Below are positions 17,090 through 25,620 of a DNA stretch of 64,000 nucleotides, piece after piece. Under the pieces are notes generated by a model. The model ran no database searches. It saw only the letters and a list, made by a program, of their open reading frames with translations, and had not been told where the DNA came from. A program made the translations under genes and the position numbers. The first letter of the stretch is position 1. Each line of letters starts with the position of its first letter. Origin of the DNA: Nitrospirillum iridis. Lineage in GTDB: Bacteria > Pseudomonadota > Alphaproteobacteria > Azospirillales > Azospirillaceae. Location: contig NZ_JACIIZ010000015.1 of the NCBI RefSeq assembly GCF_014205765.1, forward strand, positions 1 through 64,000. The letters run 5' to 3'.

Positions 17090-17386
17090 ATGCAAGTCAT
17101 AGCCCTGCGCACGCTTCGCCAGTTTTGGGAAAGGCATCCCCGGGCGGAGGCTCCTGTCCGGGGATGGTATGCCATGGCTACCAAGGCCGAGTGGGCCGGC
17201 CCCGCCGACATCAAGGCGCAGTTCGGTTCGATCGTGGACTTCGTGGGTGATAATCGAGTGATCTTTGATCTCGGTGGCAACAAATTCCGCCTGATCGTCC
17301 ATGTGTCCTACACGTTCAGGCGCGTTCTGGTGAAGTTCATCGGAACCCACGCCGAATACGACAAGATTGATGCGGAGACCGTATGA
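17090..17386 (+). CDS. higB: HigB-type mRNA interferase toxin
   Basis: 98 residues; start ATG 17090 (MQVIALRTLRQFWERHP). The RelE-fold HigB family is shown by WYAMATKAEWAGPADIKAQF, FDLGGNKFRLIVHVSYTF and VLVKFIGTHAEYDKIDAETV. Toxins of this group cut mRNA on or off the ribosome. The order toxin-then-antitoxin and the 4-base ATGA overlap with the antitoxin gene are typical of higBA. Two palindromes upstream are the likely autoregulatory operators. The reading frame is intact. Confidence 0.93.
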   Translation: MQVIALRTLRQFWERHPRAEAPVRGWYAMATKAEWAGPADIKAQFGSIVDFVGDNRVIFDLGGNKFRLIVHVSYTFRRVLVKFIGTHAEYDKIDAETV

Positions 17387-17760
17387 TGAAAATCCGCCCC
17401 CTGCGTTCCGAAGCGGACTATGAAAAGGCGCTGGCCGAGATTGAGCGCTTTTTTGAAAATGAACCGGCCCCGGGTACGGCGGAGGCTGACGATTTTGATT
17501 TGCTCGCCTTGGTCATCGCCGATTATGAGGCGAAACATTGGCCTATCGAGGCTCCCGATCCGGTCGATGCCATCAGGTTCCAGATGGAGACACGGGGCTA
17601 CAGCCAGCGCGACCTGTCCGTTCTTTTAGGGTCGCGATCGCGGGCATCGGAAATCCTCTCCCGCAAACGGTCTCTGACCATGGAAATGGCCTGGAAACTG
17701 AATCGGGAATGGGGGATCCCGGCGGAATGCCTGATCCGGCCCAGCGGCCATGCGGGTTGA
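17383..17760 (+). CDS. higA: HigA-type antitoxin with HTH domain
   Basis: 125 residues. The N-terminal half (about 1-62) is acidic and helical (DYEKALAEIERFFENEPAPG) and likely wraps the toxin. The C-terminal half holds a Cro/C1-type HTH (YSQRDLSVLLGSRSRASEIL, then LTMEMAWKLNREWGIP). It would neutralise HigB and repress the operon through the palindromes at 17031-17073. ATG 17383 overlaps the higB stop. The module sits between the amidohydrolase and the converging tsaD. Confidence 0.93.
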   Translation: MMKIRPLRSEADYEKALAEIERFFENEPAPGTAEADDFDLLALVIADYEAKHWPIEAPDPVDAIRFQMETRGYSQRDLSVLLGSRSRASEILSRKRSLTMEMAWKLNREWGIPAECLIRPSGHAG

Positions 17761-17769
17761 CGCCCGCCG

Positions 17770-18843
17770 TTAAGCCTTAACCCCCGCGAACTTCATCGGC
17801 TTGGCGTTGGGGTCCAGGGGCCAGCGGGGGCGGGGGGCGAAGTCCAGGCTGTCGGTCTGGCCCAGGCGGAAACGCTCCAGTCCGGCCCAGGCGATCATGG
17901 CGGCGTTGTCGGTGCAGAGCGCCAGGGGCGGGGCGGTGAAGGTCAGGCCGCGCTTGGCCGCCAACGTGGCCAACTGCGCGCGCAAATATTTGTTGGCGGC
18001 CACGCCACCTGCCACCACCAGGTGCTTGCCCCCACCGTGTTTATCGGCCGGATGCCGGCCCTTGAACGCCTTGATGGCGCGGTCGCAGCGGTCCAGCAGC
18101 GACTGGGCCACCGCATGGTGGAAGGCGGCGGCGAGATCGGCCACGTCGGCATCGCTGGGCGTGCCCAACTGTTCCACATGCCGACGCACGGCGGTCTTGA
18201 GGCCGGAGAAGGAGAAGTCGCAGTCCGGCCGCCCCTTCATCGGCGCCGGCAGGTCGAACCGCCCGGGGTTGGTGGCGCGCTCGGCCGCCCTTTCCAGCAA
18301 GGGGCCGCCGGGATAGCCCAGGCCCAGCAGCTTGGCGGTCTTGTCGAAGGCCTCCCCCACCGCGTCGTCGATGGTGGTGCCCAGGCGGCGGTACCTCCCC
18401 ACACCCTCCACCTCCAGCAACTGGCAATGCCCGCCCGACACCAGCAGCAGCAGGTAGGGGAAGGGCACGTCGTCGGTCAGGCGCGCCGTCAGGGCGTGGC
18501 CTTCCAGATGGTTCACGGCGATGAAGGGCAGCCCACGGGCCGCCGCCATGGCCTTGGCGGTCATCACGCCGACGATGACGCCGCCGATCAGGCCGGGCCC
18601 GCCGGTGGCGGCGATGGCGTCGACCTGGCCCAAATCCAGTTGCGCATCGTCCAGCGCCTGGCGGATCAGGCCGTCCAGGTAATGCAGGTGGGCGCGGGCC
18701 GCCACCTCCGGCACGACGCCGCCATAGGGGCGGTGTTCGTCCAGTTGCGACAGCACGACGTTGGCGCGGATGGTCCGCGCGTCATCGACGATGGCGCAGG
18801 CGGTCTCATCACAGCTGGTCTCGATACCCAGGACGATCATCAC
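17770..18843 (-). CDS. tsaD: tRNA N6-adenosine threonylcarbamoyltransferase
   Basis: 357 residues, normal length. Begins [20 protein letters not shown] (ATG 18843 or 18840). The metal-binding H112-x-x-x-H116 ([12 protein letters not shown]) and ATP-binding [28 protein letters not shown] and [16 protein letters not shown] are all present. TsaD transfers threonylcarbamoyl to A37 of tRNAs that read ANN codons, with TsaB and TsaE. It is divergent from hemC, an arrangement common in alphaproteobacteria. Its usual downstream neighbour gpsA is displaced by about 2.4 kb. Confidence 0.97.
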   Translation of the reverse strand: MMIVLGIETSCDETACAIVDDARTIRANVVLSQLDEHRPYGGVVPEVAARAHLHYLDGLIRQALDDAQLDLGQVDAIAATGGPGLIGGVIVGVMTAKAMAAARGLPFIAVNHLEGHALTARLTDDVPFPYLLLLVSGGHCQLLEVEGVGRYRRLGTTIDDAVGEAFDKTAKLLGLGYPGGPLLERAAERATNPGRFDLPAPMKGRPDCDFSFSGLKTAVRRHVEQLGTPSDADVADLAAAFHHAVAQSLLDRCDRAIKAFKGRHPADKHGGGKHLVVAGGVAANKYLRAQLATLAAKRGLTFTAPPLALCTDNAAMIAWAGLERFRLGQTDSLDFAPRPRWPLDPNAKPMKFAGVKA

Positions 18844-18978
18844 TCGGAACCTCTGGCCCGGCGCCTGGCGGCGGGTGCGGCCGGCCGGGGCCTAATCCAT
18901 ATCAAATCGGCATGATTTGCGTCGTTGTCACCGACCCGGGACTTTCCCGCAACCGCAAAGGGCGATAGACAGGCAGTC

Positions 18979-19938
18979 ATGACGACAGCGACGCCCCTCC
19001 ATACCCCCCGTGCTCCCCTGCGTATTGGCACCAGGGGCAGCCCCTTGGCCCTGGCCCAGGCGCACGAGACGCGCGACCGGCTGGGGGCGGCCCATCCCCA
19101 TCTGGCCGAACCCGGGGCCATCGAGATCGTCGTCATCAAGACGACGGGCGACCGCATCCTGGACCGTACCCTGGCGGAGGCCGGCGGCAAGGGCCTGTTC
19201 ACCAAGGAGATCGAGGACGCGCTGATCGCGGGGGAGATCGACCTGGCCGTCCATTCCATGAAGGACGTGCCCACCGCGCTGCCTGACGGCCTGGGCATCA
19301 CCTGCCTGCTGCCGCGGGAGGATCCGCGCGACGCCTGGTTCAGCCGCAGCGGCGCCGATCTGATGGATCTGCCGGCTGATGCCGTGGTCGGTACCGCCAG
19401 CCTGCGTCGGCAGGCGCAGATTCTGGCCCGCCGCCCGGATCTGAAGGTCGTGCCGCTGCGGGGCAATGTCCAGACCCGGATGCGCAAATTGGCGGAAGGG
19501 GAGGTCGACGCGACCCTTCTGGCCCTGGCCGGCCTGCGCCGCCTGGCCTTGGCCGACCGGGTGACGGCGGTGCTGGAGCCCGAGGTGATGCTGCCGGCGG
19601 TGGCCCAGGGCGCCATCGGCATCGAAACACGGTTGGATGACGCCGTGACCAACGCCTTGCTGGCGCCGCTGAATTGCGCCGAGACGGCCCTGCGGGTGAC
19701 GGCGGAGCGCGGCGTGTTGACGGCGCTGGACGGGTCCTGCCGCACCCCTATCGCAGCGCTCGCCCGCGTGCTGCCGGACGGCGGGATGGAGCTGGAGGCC
19801 ATGGCCCTCAGCCCTGACGGCCGCACCATCGTCACCACCCGCCGCCGCTTCCCGGCGGCGGAGGCGCTGACCGCCGGGCTGGACGCGGGACAGGAACTGA
19901 AGAGCCGCCTGCCCGCCGGCATCTTCACCGTCGCTTGA
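18979..19938 (+). CDS. hemC: Hydroxymethylbilane synthase (porphobilinogen deaminase)
   Basis: 319 residues. The start ATG 18979 precedes RIGTRGSPLALAQA. Further motifs: IVVIKTTGDRI, GGKGLFTKEIEDALI, DLAVHSMKDVPT, GTASLRRQAQ and the cofactor Cys C254 (LDGSCRTPIAALA) that carries dipyrromethane. It condenses four porphobilinogens to hydroxymethylbilane in haem, sirohaem and B12 synthesis. It opens a five-gene plus-strand run (hemC, hemD, mitofilin-like, HemY-like, CobD-like) and is divergent from tsaD with a 135-base promoter gap. Confidence 0.97.
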   Translation: MTTATPLHTPRAPLRIGTRGSPLALAQAHETRDRLGAAHPHLAEPGAIEIVVIKTTGDRILDRTLAEAGGKGLFTKEIEDALIAGEIDLAVHSMKDVPTALPDGLGITCLLPREDPRDAWFSRSGADLMDLPADAVVGTASLRRQAQILARRPDLKVVPLRGNVQTRMRKLAEGEVDATLLALAGLRRLALADRVTAVLEPEVMLPAVAQGAIGIETRLDDAVTNALLAPLNCAETALRVTAERGVLTALDGSCRTPIAALARVLPDGGMELEAMALSPDGRTIVTTRRRFPAAEALTAGLDAGQELKSRLPAGIFTVA

Positions 19939-19959
19939 GGCGGGAGGCGGGCGGCACCC

Positions 19960-20694
19960 ATGGCCACCGTCCTCGTCACCCGCCCCCAGCCGGAGGCCGA
20001 CCGCACGGCGGCGGCCGTGGCGGCGTTGGGCCATGATGTCCTGATCGATCCGCTGATGACGGTCGAGTACCTGGACGAGGCCCTGCCGCCGCCGGCGACG
20101 GTGCGGGCCTACCTCGTCACCAGCGTCAATGGTGTACGGGCCCTGGCGCGGCTGGGCGCCGACCGTACGCGTCCCACGTACGCGGTGGGCGATCGCACGG
20201 CCGCCGCCGCCGCCGCTGCCGGCTTTGGCGCGGTGCGTTCCGCCGCCGGCGACGCCGCCGACCTGGTGCGCCTGGTGGCGGCCGAGGTCGGGCCCGAGGA
20301 TGGCCTGCTGCTGCACGCCGCCGGGGAAGAGGTGGCGGGCGACCCGGCCGCCGCGCTGGTGGCCCAGGGCTTCGCCGCCCGGCGCCTGGCGCTTTACCGC
20401 ACGGTGGCGGCTGGTGCCCTGCTGCCGGGGGTGCGCGACGCCCTGGCGGCGGGGGGCATCAGCCATGTGCTGCTTTTTTCTCCCCGATCCGCGCGTACGT
20501 TTGTTAACCTTGCGGTACAGGGCGGCGCCGATCTGGCCGCCGTTTCAGCCCTGTGCCTCAGCCCGGCGGTGGCGGGTGCCTTGGAACAGGAGGCCCGTTC
20601 GCCGCCCCAGCCGATGTTCCGCCACGTGGCCGTGGCCGCCCGCCCCAACCAGGCGGCCCTCCTGGACCTGCTGGGACTTGAGCCTGGCGCCTGA
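19960..20694 (+). CDS. hemD: Uroporphyrinogen-III synthase
   Basis: 244 residues. HemD is poorly conserved, but VLVTRPQPEADRTAAAVAAL, AYLVTSVNGVRALAR, LLLHAAGEEVAGD, RRLALYRTVA and HVLLFSPRSARTFVNL follow the family outline of two flavodoxin-like domains. It cyclises hydroxymethylbilane and inverts ring D. It starts 21 bases after hemC. The next gene begins 39 bases downstream, after an AAGGATCG ribosome binding site. Confidence 0.92.
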   Translation: MATVLVTRPQPEADRTAAAVAALGHDVLIDPLMTVEYLDEALPPPATVRAYLVTSVNGVRALARLGADRTRPTYAVGDRTAAAAAAAGFGAVRSAAGDAADLVRLVAAEVGPEDGLLLHAAGEEVAGDPAAALVAQGFAARRLALYRTVAAGALLPGVRDALAAGGISHVLLFSPRSARTFVNLAVQGGADLAAVSALCLSPAVAGALEQEARSPPQPMFRHVAVAARPNQAALLDLLGLEPGA

Positions 20695-20733
20695 CGGGGC
20701 GGCATATTGAGATCGATAGGGAAGGATCGCCGT

Positions 20734-22488
20734 ATGAGCGGTGAAGCATCGGACGCGACGTCCCCCGCCGTGGGTGTGGGCGCCAACCCCCTGGTGGACG
20801 CCATCGTCGAACGCTTCGGCGGCATCCGGCCCATGGCGGCCAAGCTGGGCATTCCCGTGACCACGGTCCAGGGCTGGAAGAAGCGCGGACACATCCCGCC
20901 CAACCGCCGCGTCGATCTGGAGGCCGCCGCCGCCCGCCTGGGCATCCCCCTGGCGTCGGCGGAACTGGACGCGGTGATGGGCGCGCCTGAGCCCTCGGCG
21001 CCCGCGCCGGTCCCCACGGCCGTCATCGCGCTGCCCGGCCCCGACCTGGCACCGCCCTCTGAGCCGCGGCCCACCGCCGATCGCCCCTTCCTGGGCGCGG
21101 ACGCCGCCAAAACGGAACCGGCCCAAACGGCATCAGCCAAGACCGAACCGCGAGAGGCGGCCCCGCCCCGGATGGAGTTGCCCAAGATGGAACCGATGGG
21201 TGCGCCACGGCTGGAGATTCCGCGCCCGGACGCGGCCAGGACAAGCGCGGCGGGTCCTGATCCCGTCCGTCGCGAGCCCCCGCGGCCTACCCCGCGGCCG
21301 GCCCGGGGTGGGGCCGTGTCGGCCCTGGCCCTGCTGGTGTCCCTGGTGGCGGTGGCGGCCGGCGGCTACAGCCTATGGCGTGGCGGCGCCCTGGATCCCG
21401 TGCTGACCCGGGCTGGTCTGGCGCCCGCCAACCCCGCACTGGGGCCGTCCGTTCAGTCGGTGGAGCAGGTGGGGACGCAGGCGACGCTGGCGGAAATGGC
21501 CCGCCGCCTGACCATGGCCGCCCAGCACCAGCAGGCGCTGGAGCAGGAAGTGGCCGACCTGAAGGCCAAGCTGGCGGCACTGCCCGCCCCCACGGCCGCC
21601 CCCACGGCGGACGGCGCGCTGGCGGCGCCCGACCCCGCCCTGGCCACCCGGCTGGAGCAGATGACCGACCAGTTCAACCGCCTGACCGAACGCCAGCGGG
21701 CGCTGGAACAGGCGTTGGCGCAGTCGGCGCAGCAGCGGGAGGAGCTGACCGGCCGGCTGGCGGCGCAGACCGCGTCGGCTGGGCGCGGCCAGGCCCTGCT
21801 GGTGGCGACCAACCAGTTGCAGGCGGCCTTGCTGTCGGGCCAGCCCTATGGGGTGGAGCTGTCGGCCGTGCGTGGCCTGGCGCCGGAGGATGGTGCGCTC
21901 GGCCAAGCCTTGGACCGGCTGGCGCAAAGCCAGGCCACAGGCCTGATCGGGCCCGTGGCGTTGCGCGAAGGGTTCGATCGCGCCGCCACCGCCGCCCAGC
22001 AGGCGGCCCGGGTGCCGGAGGGTGCCGACTGGCTGGAGCGCCTGTGGGGCAGGATCAAGGCCCTGGTCACCATCCGGCGCAAGGATGGCCGCATGGAAGG
22101 AAATGCCCCCGACGCCGTGGTGTCGCGGGCCGGCGCCGCGCTGGACCGGGGTGATGTTGGCACGGCGGTGGCGGAGATGTCGGCCCTGTCCGGCCCACCG
22201 GCGGCGACGCCCGAGGTCCAGGCCTGGCTGCGCGACGCCCAGGCGCGCCTGGGCGCTGACGATGCCATGACCCGCCTGTCGCGCCGGGCAGTCAGCGACG
22301 TGCAGGCGGGACTGCCCCCGCCCAAGGACAAACCCGTGGCCCCCATCGCTCCGGACAAGCCGGTCGAGAGCGTGTCCCCGCCCGACATCGGCGGGAACCC
22401 GGTGGAGGGCAAGCCGGAAGGGGGCCAACCTGACGGCGCCGCCACCCTGCCGCCCTCGCCCATGCCGGTGGATGGGGGGCATCCATGA
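20734..22488 (+). CDS. Mitofilin/Mic60-like inner membrane protein with N-terminal HTH
   Basis: 584 residues from ATG 20734. Residues 28-62 look like a helix-turn-helix (RPMAAKLGIPVTTVQGWKKR), followed by a long Pro/Ala-rich stretch (85-190). One membrane segment is at about 193-214, then a coiled coil (about 240-360, QHQQALEQEVADLKAKLAAL), then a mitofilin C-terminal domain (about 370-540; LLVATNQLQAALLSGQPYGV, ADWLERLWGRIKALVTIR). Alphaproteobacterial homologues are linked to hem genes and to intracytoplasmic membrane shaping. The HTH-like head may instead be a general helical module. It overlaps the HemY-like gene by ATGA. Confidence 0.88.
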   Translation: MSGEASDATSPAVGVGANPLVDAIVERFGGIRPMAAKLGIPVTTVQGWKKRGHIPPNRRVDLEAAAARLGIPLASAELDAVMGAPEPSAPAPVPTAVIALPGPDLAPPSEPRPTADRPFLGADAAKTEPAQTASAKTEPREAAPPRMELPKMEPMGAPRLEIPRPDAARTSAAGPDPVRREPPRPTPRPARGGAVSALALLVSLVAVAAGGYSLWRGGALDPVLTRAGLAPANPALGPSVQSVEQVGTQATLAEMARRLTMAAQHQQALEQEVADLKAKLAALPAPTAAPTADGALAAPDPALATRLEQMTDQFNRLTERQRALEQALAQSAQQREELTGRLAAQTASAGRGQALLVATNQLQAALLSGQPYGVELSAVRGLAPEDGALGQALDRLAQSQATGLIGPVALREGFDRAATAAQQAARVPEGADWLERLWGRIKALVTIRRKDGRMEGNAPDAVVSRAGAALDRGDVGTAVAEMSALSGPPAATPEVQAWLRDAQARLGADDAMTRLSRRAVSDVQAGLPPPKDKPVAPIAPDKPVESVSPPDIGGNPVEGKPEGGQPDGAATLPPSPMPVDGGHP

Positions 22489-24002
22489 GGCGGACGCTAT
22501 GGTTCCTGCTGCGCCTGGGCCTGGTCATCGCGCTCGCCGTCTGGGTGGCGCAACGGCCGGGCACTATCCGCCTGGACTGGCAGGGCTACATCATCCAGAC
22601 CGAGGTGGGCGTGGTCGCCCTGGCCTTGTTGGCCCTGGGCGTCGTCGCCTATGCGCTGGTGCGCCTGGTTCTGCTGGTGTGGCGCAGTCCCCGCCGTCTG
22701 GGGGCGGGGCGCCGCACCAGCCGGCGCACCCGTGGCTACCAGGCCCTCAGCCAGGGGCTGCTGGCGGTGGCGGCCGGGGACGGCCCCGCCGCCACCCGTC
22801 TGGCCACCAAGGCCGAGGGCCTGCTGAATGAACCGGCGCTGACCCTGCTGCTCTCCGCCCAGGCGGCCCAGCTGGCGGGGGATGAGGCGCTGGCCGCCAC
22901 CCACTTCACCGCGATGCGGGAGCGGGGGGCCATGCTCAAGCGGCCGGACATGGCCTTCGTCGGCCTGCGCGGCCTGGCGCTGCAGGCGCTCGCCGCTGGC
23001 GACACCCAGGGTGCGCTGGCCTTGGTGCGGGAGGCCGGTGCCCTGCGGCCCAAGGCGCGCTGGCCCCTGGTGACCCAGCTCGACCTCCAGGCGCGGGCGG
23101 GGGACTGGACGGCGGCATCGGCCACGCTGGACGCCCTGACGTCCGTCAAGGCGCTGCCGGCCGACACCCTGCGCCGCCACCGCGCGGCGGTGCTGGTGGA
23201 GCGTAGCCGCGCGGCGGAGGCCGGCGGCGCCCTGGACCAGGCCCTGTCCCTGGCGCGCAAGGCCCATGATTTGGAACCCGGTTCCGTTCCGGCGGCCGTG
23301 CAGGCGGCCCGCCTGCTGGCTGGCACCGGGTCCGCCCGGGCGGCAACCCGCGCCCTGGAACAGGCGTGGCGGCTCACGCCCCACCCCACCCTGGCCGTCG
23401 CCTGGGGCCGGGCGGGGGAGAAGGCGGGGGACGCGGCCGACCCGCTGGCCCGGGTCAAACGGCTGGAGGCGCTGGTGGCCCTGGACCCCAGCGTGCCTGA
23501 AGCCCACGTCGCCCTGGCCAACGCGGCGACGGAGGCGCGCCTGTGGGGCCTGGCGCGGGGCCATCTGACCCGCGCCCTGACCGCGCGCCCCAGCGCGCGC
23601 GTCTACCGGCTGTTGGCGGCGGTGGCGTTGGCCGAGCATGGTCCCGGGGCCGAGGAACGCGGCCATCTGGCCAGCGCCGCGAAGGCCCCGCCGGATCCCG
23701 CCTGGGTGTGCGGCACCTGCGGCGGGGTGAATGCCGCCTGGGGCGCGTTGTGCAGCCATTGCGGTGGTTTCGATACCCTGGTCTGGCGGGTGCCCGGGGG
23801 AACGGCCCCCGGGGGAACGGCCAAGGGCGCGGACGCGGAGACGATGGGCTTCCTGCCGCCGCCGGAGCCGCCAGCGGGCGACGGCACGGGCGGCGGCCTG
23901 GCGCGTCTGTCCGCGCGCCTGCCGTCCTTCCCATTGGGGGGCACATTGGGGGGCACGCTGGGCGGGCTGCTGCCTGGGAAACGGTCGCCGGGGGCGTCAT
24001 GA
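22485..24002 (+). CDS. HemY-like TPR membrane protein with C-terminal zinc ribbon
   Basis: 505 residues. Two membrane segments at about 5-22 and 41-66 (HemY N-terminal domain), then TPR-like helices through about residue 400. After this comes a zinc ribbon with C409-x-x-C412 and C423-x-x-C426 (WVCGTCGGVN, LCSHCGGFD). A Gly/Pro-rich tail contains small repeats (GGTAPGGTAKG, LGGTLGGTLGGLLPG). HemY of the hemCDXY type is conserved in haem operons but has no proven enzymatic role. It is coupled to both neighbours by ATGA overlaps. Confidence 0.88.
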   Translation: MRRTLWFLLRLGLVIALAVWVAQRPGTIRLDWQGYIIQTEVGVVALALLALGVVAYALVRLVLLVWRSPRRLGAGRRTSRRTRGYQALSQGLLAVAAGDGPAATRLATKAEGLLNEPALTLLLSAQAAQLAGDEALAATHFTAMRERGAMLKRPDMAFVGLRGLALQALAAGDTQGALALVREAGALRPKARWPLVTQLDLQARAGDWTAASATLDALTSVKALPADTLRRHRAAVLVERSRAAEAGGALDQALSLARKAHDLEPGSVPAAVQAARLLAGTGSARAATRALEQAWRLTPHPTLAVAWGRAGEKAGDAADPLARVKRLEALVALDPSVPEAHVALANAATEARLWGLARGHLTRALTARPSARVYRLLAAVALAEHGPGAEERGHLASAAKAPPDPAWVCGTCGGVNAAWGALCSHCGGFDTLVWRVPGGTAPGGTAKGADAETMGFLPPPEPPAGDGTGGGLARLSARLPSFPLGGTLGGTLGGLLPGKRSPGAS

Positions 24003-24979
24003 TCCCCCTGCCGTTCGCGCCGCCACGGGCGGAATCGCTGCTGCTGCTGGCTCTCGCGCTGATCCTGAACGCCTTCATCGCCGGCTTTCCGGCGGTGGAC
24101 CGCTGGCTGATGACGCCGCAGGGCGAAATCGCCGCCGCCGTGCGCTGGGCGGACAAGCGGCTGAACCGGATCGAACGGCTGGACAGCGTGCGGCTGGCGC
24201 GCGGCGCCTTGCTGGTCCTGGTGTTGTGCGGTGGCATGGGACTGGTGGCCCTGGTGCTGACCATCGCCGCCGTGCATCTGCGCGTGGCCTGGCTGCTGTC
24301 GCTGCTGCTGGTGACGCGGACGCTGGTCTTCGGCCGCCTGCTGGTCCTCATGCGTGGGCTGCTGGCGGCGGCGCCCGCGGCGGATGAGGACGTGCTGCGC
24401 CAGGCGGTGGCCCCCCTGACGCACAAGCCCGTCTGGTCCATGGACCGCCACGCCGTGCTGCGCGCGGGTATGGAGGCGCTGGTGGGCCGGGCCAGCCGGG
24501 GGCTGGTGGCGCCGTTGTTCTGGTTCGTGCTGCTGGATCTGCCCGGCTTGATGATCTGGGTGGCGGTGGAGACGGTGGCGGGGACGGTGGGCCACACCTC
24601 GCCCCGCTATGCCGCCTTCGGACGACCGGCCCGCCGGGCGTTGCTGGTGATGGATTGGGTGCCGGCCCGCCTGACCGTGCTGTTCCTGGCGGCGGGCTGC
24701 CTGTTCGTGCCCGGCAGCCGGCCGGGCACGGCCCTGGCCGCCGTGCGCACCCGGCACATCCAGGGCACCGCCGCCCTGCCGGTGGCCGCCGTGGCCAGCG
24801 CGCTGAACCTGGCGCTGGCCGGCCCCCGCAAGGAGGGTGAGATGGTGGTCCATGAGGACTGGCTGGGCACGGGCCGTGCCCGGGTGGACGCGGCCGACCT
24901 GCGCGCTGTCGTCGCCCTCACCAGCGCCGCCGCCCTGCTGGCCGTCTTCCTGGCCTTGCTGGCGCTGGTGTGGGCGTAG
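23999..24979 (+). CDS. CobD/CbiB-like membrane protein
   Basis: 326 residues; ATG 23999 overlaps the HemY-like stop (ATGA). Hydrophobic segments are at about 13-31, 66-92, 96-116, 163-190, 222-240 and 305-325. CbiB-like motifs: MEALVGRASRGLVAPLFWFV, LPGLMIWVAVETVAGTVGH and MDWVPARLTVLF. CobD/CbiB attaches aminopropanol (or its phosphate) to the corrin ring. This copy lacks the usual N-terminal D-P-x-x-x-H-P-V motif, so it is a divergent member and its activity is uncertain. Placement after hem genes and the presence of B12-dependent NrdJ in the window fit a corrin role. Confidence 0.72.
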   Translation: MIPLPFAPPRAESLLLLALALILNAFIAGFPAVDRWLMTPQGEIAAAVRWADKRLNRIERLDSVRLARGALLVLVLCGGMGLVALVLTIAAVHLRVAWLLSLLLVTRTLVFGRLLVLMRGLLAAAPAADEDVLRQAVAPLTHKPVWSMDRHAVLRAGMEALVGRASRGLVAPLFWFVLLDLPGLMIWVAVETVAGTVGHTSPRYAAFGRPARRALLVMDWVPARLTVLFLAAGCLFVPGSRPGTALAAVRTRHIQGTAALPVAAVASALNLALAGPRKEGEMVVHEDWLGTGRARVDAADLRAVVALTSAAALLAVFLALLALVWA

Positions 24980-24987
24980 GTCCGTAG

Positions 24988-25060
24988 CCTCAGGCGCCGG
25001 GCGCCGCTATCCGCGCGCGTCGCGCCCCGGAAATTTTCGGTGCCTGCGGTCGCGGGCTCG
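24988..25060 (+). repeat. Intergenic structured repeat, copy C (partial)
   Basis: CCTCAGGCGCCGGGCGCC, then the hairpin CCGGA-AATT-TTCGG (25027-25040), one pair of which is a G-U wobble. The middle part of the family (CCTCGATTTCC...GTCCGCT) is missing. It lies just after the CobD-like gene, before the converging SDHAF4 gene. Confidence 0.65.
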
Positions 25061-25247
25061 CCGTTGCCGCCGCTTCGCCGGTGGGGCCGGAGTAGCGGTA
25101 GCGTTGAGCATGCACTATGCTTTCAACGCGGCGGGGGGCAGAGGAGACCCGTGAGGGTACCAGAGGGTAATGCTGACCGCGCCCAGGGGCTTGGGTACCG
25201 CTCGCGTTAAGCCTATGCGCGAGCCTTGGCCCCGCCGCACCGCATCC

Positions 25248-25481
25248 TCAAAAATCGCTGCAGCGGCCCTTGCGTTCCCAGTCGCCATAGCGGGTGGGTT
25301 CGGGGCCGGCGGGGCCGCCGATCTCCCGCACGGGGACGGCTTTCGATACCTCCGCCTTGGCGCGCTCGGGCTGCGTCTCGGGCGCGGCGGCCGTGGGCGC
25401 CACATGCGTCTTGAACACCGGGGCCTTGGGATCGGGCAAGGGGGGCTGGGGCAGGGGGGGCAGCTTGCTCATGGGGGACAT
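25248..25481 (-). CDS. SDHAF4-like succinate dehydrogenase assembly factor (DUF1674)
   Basis: 77 residues with start ATG 25481 (or 25472). The C-terminal signature REIGGPAGPEPTRYGDWERK followed by GRCSDF is the hallmark of the DUF1674/SDHAF4 family. The N-terminal part is Pro/Ala-rich. In mitochondria SDHAF4 binds flavinylated SdhA before it joins SdhB; the bacterial role is inferred. It is divergent from rsmB with a 139-base gap, as often seen in alphaproteobacteria. Confidence 0.88.
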   Translation of the reverse strand: MSPMSKLPPLPQPPLPDPKAPVFKTHVAPTAAAPETQPERAKAEVSKAVPVREIGGPAGPEPTRYGDWERKGRCSDF

Positions 25482-25620
25482 TTTGGCCCCGCCGCCGCCC
25501 GCCGCCAAGGGCTTTTGCAACAGGTCCGCATTCACGATCCGAATCCATGCCGGAAACGGGGGGCGGGTGGCCGAAAGGGGCCGGTGACAGCCGTGCTTTT
25601 CCGGGGTACACCCCGGCCCC

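Noticed and set aside
25115-25405. Pro/Arg-rich minus-strand frame overlapping the SDHAF4 gene
   Set aside because: Out of frame with the clear DUF1674 signature; low complexity.
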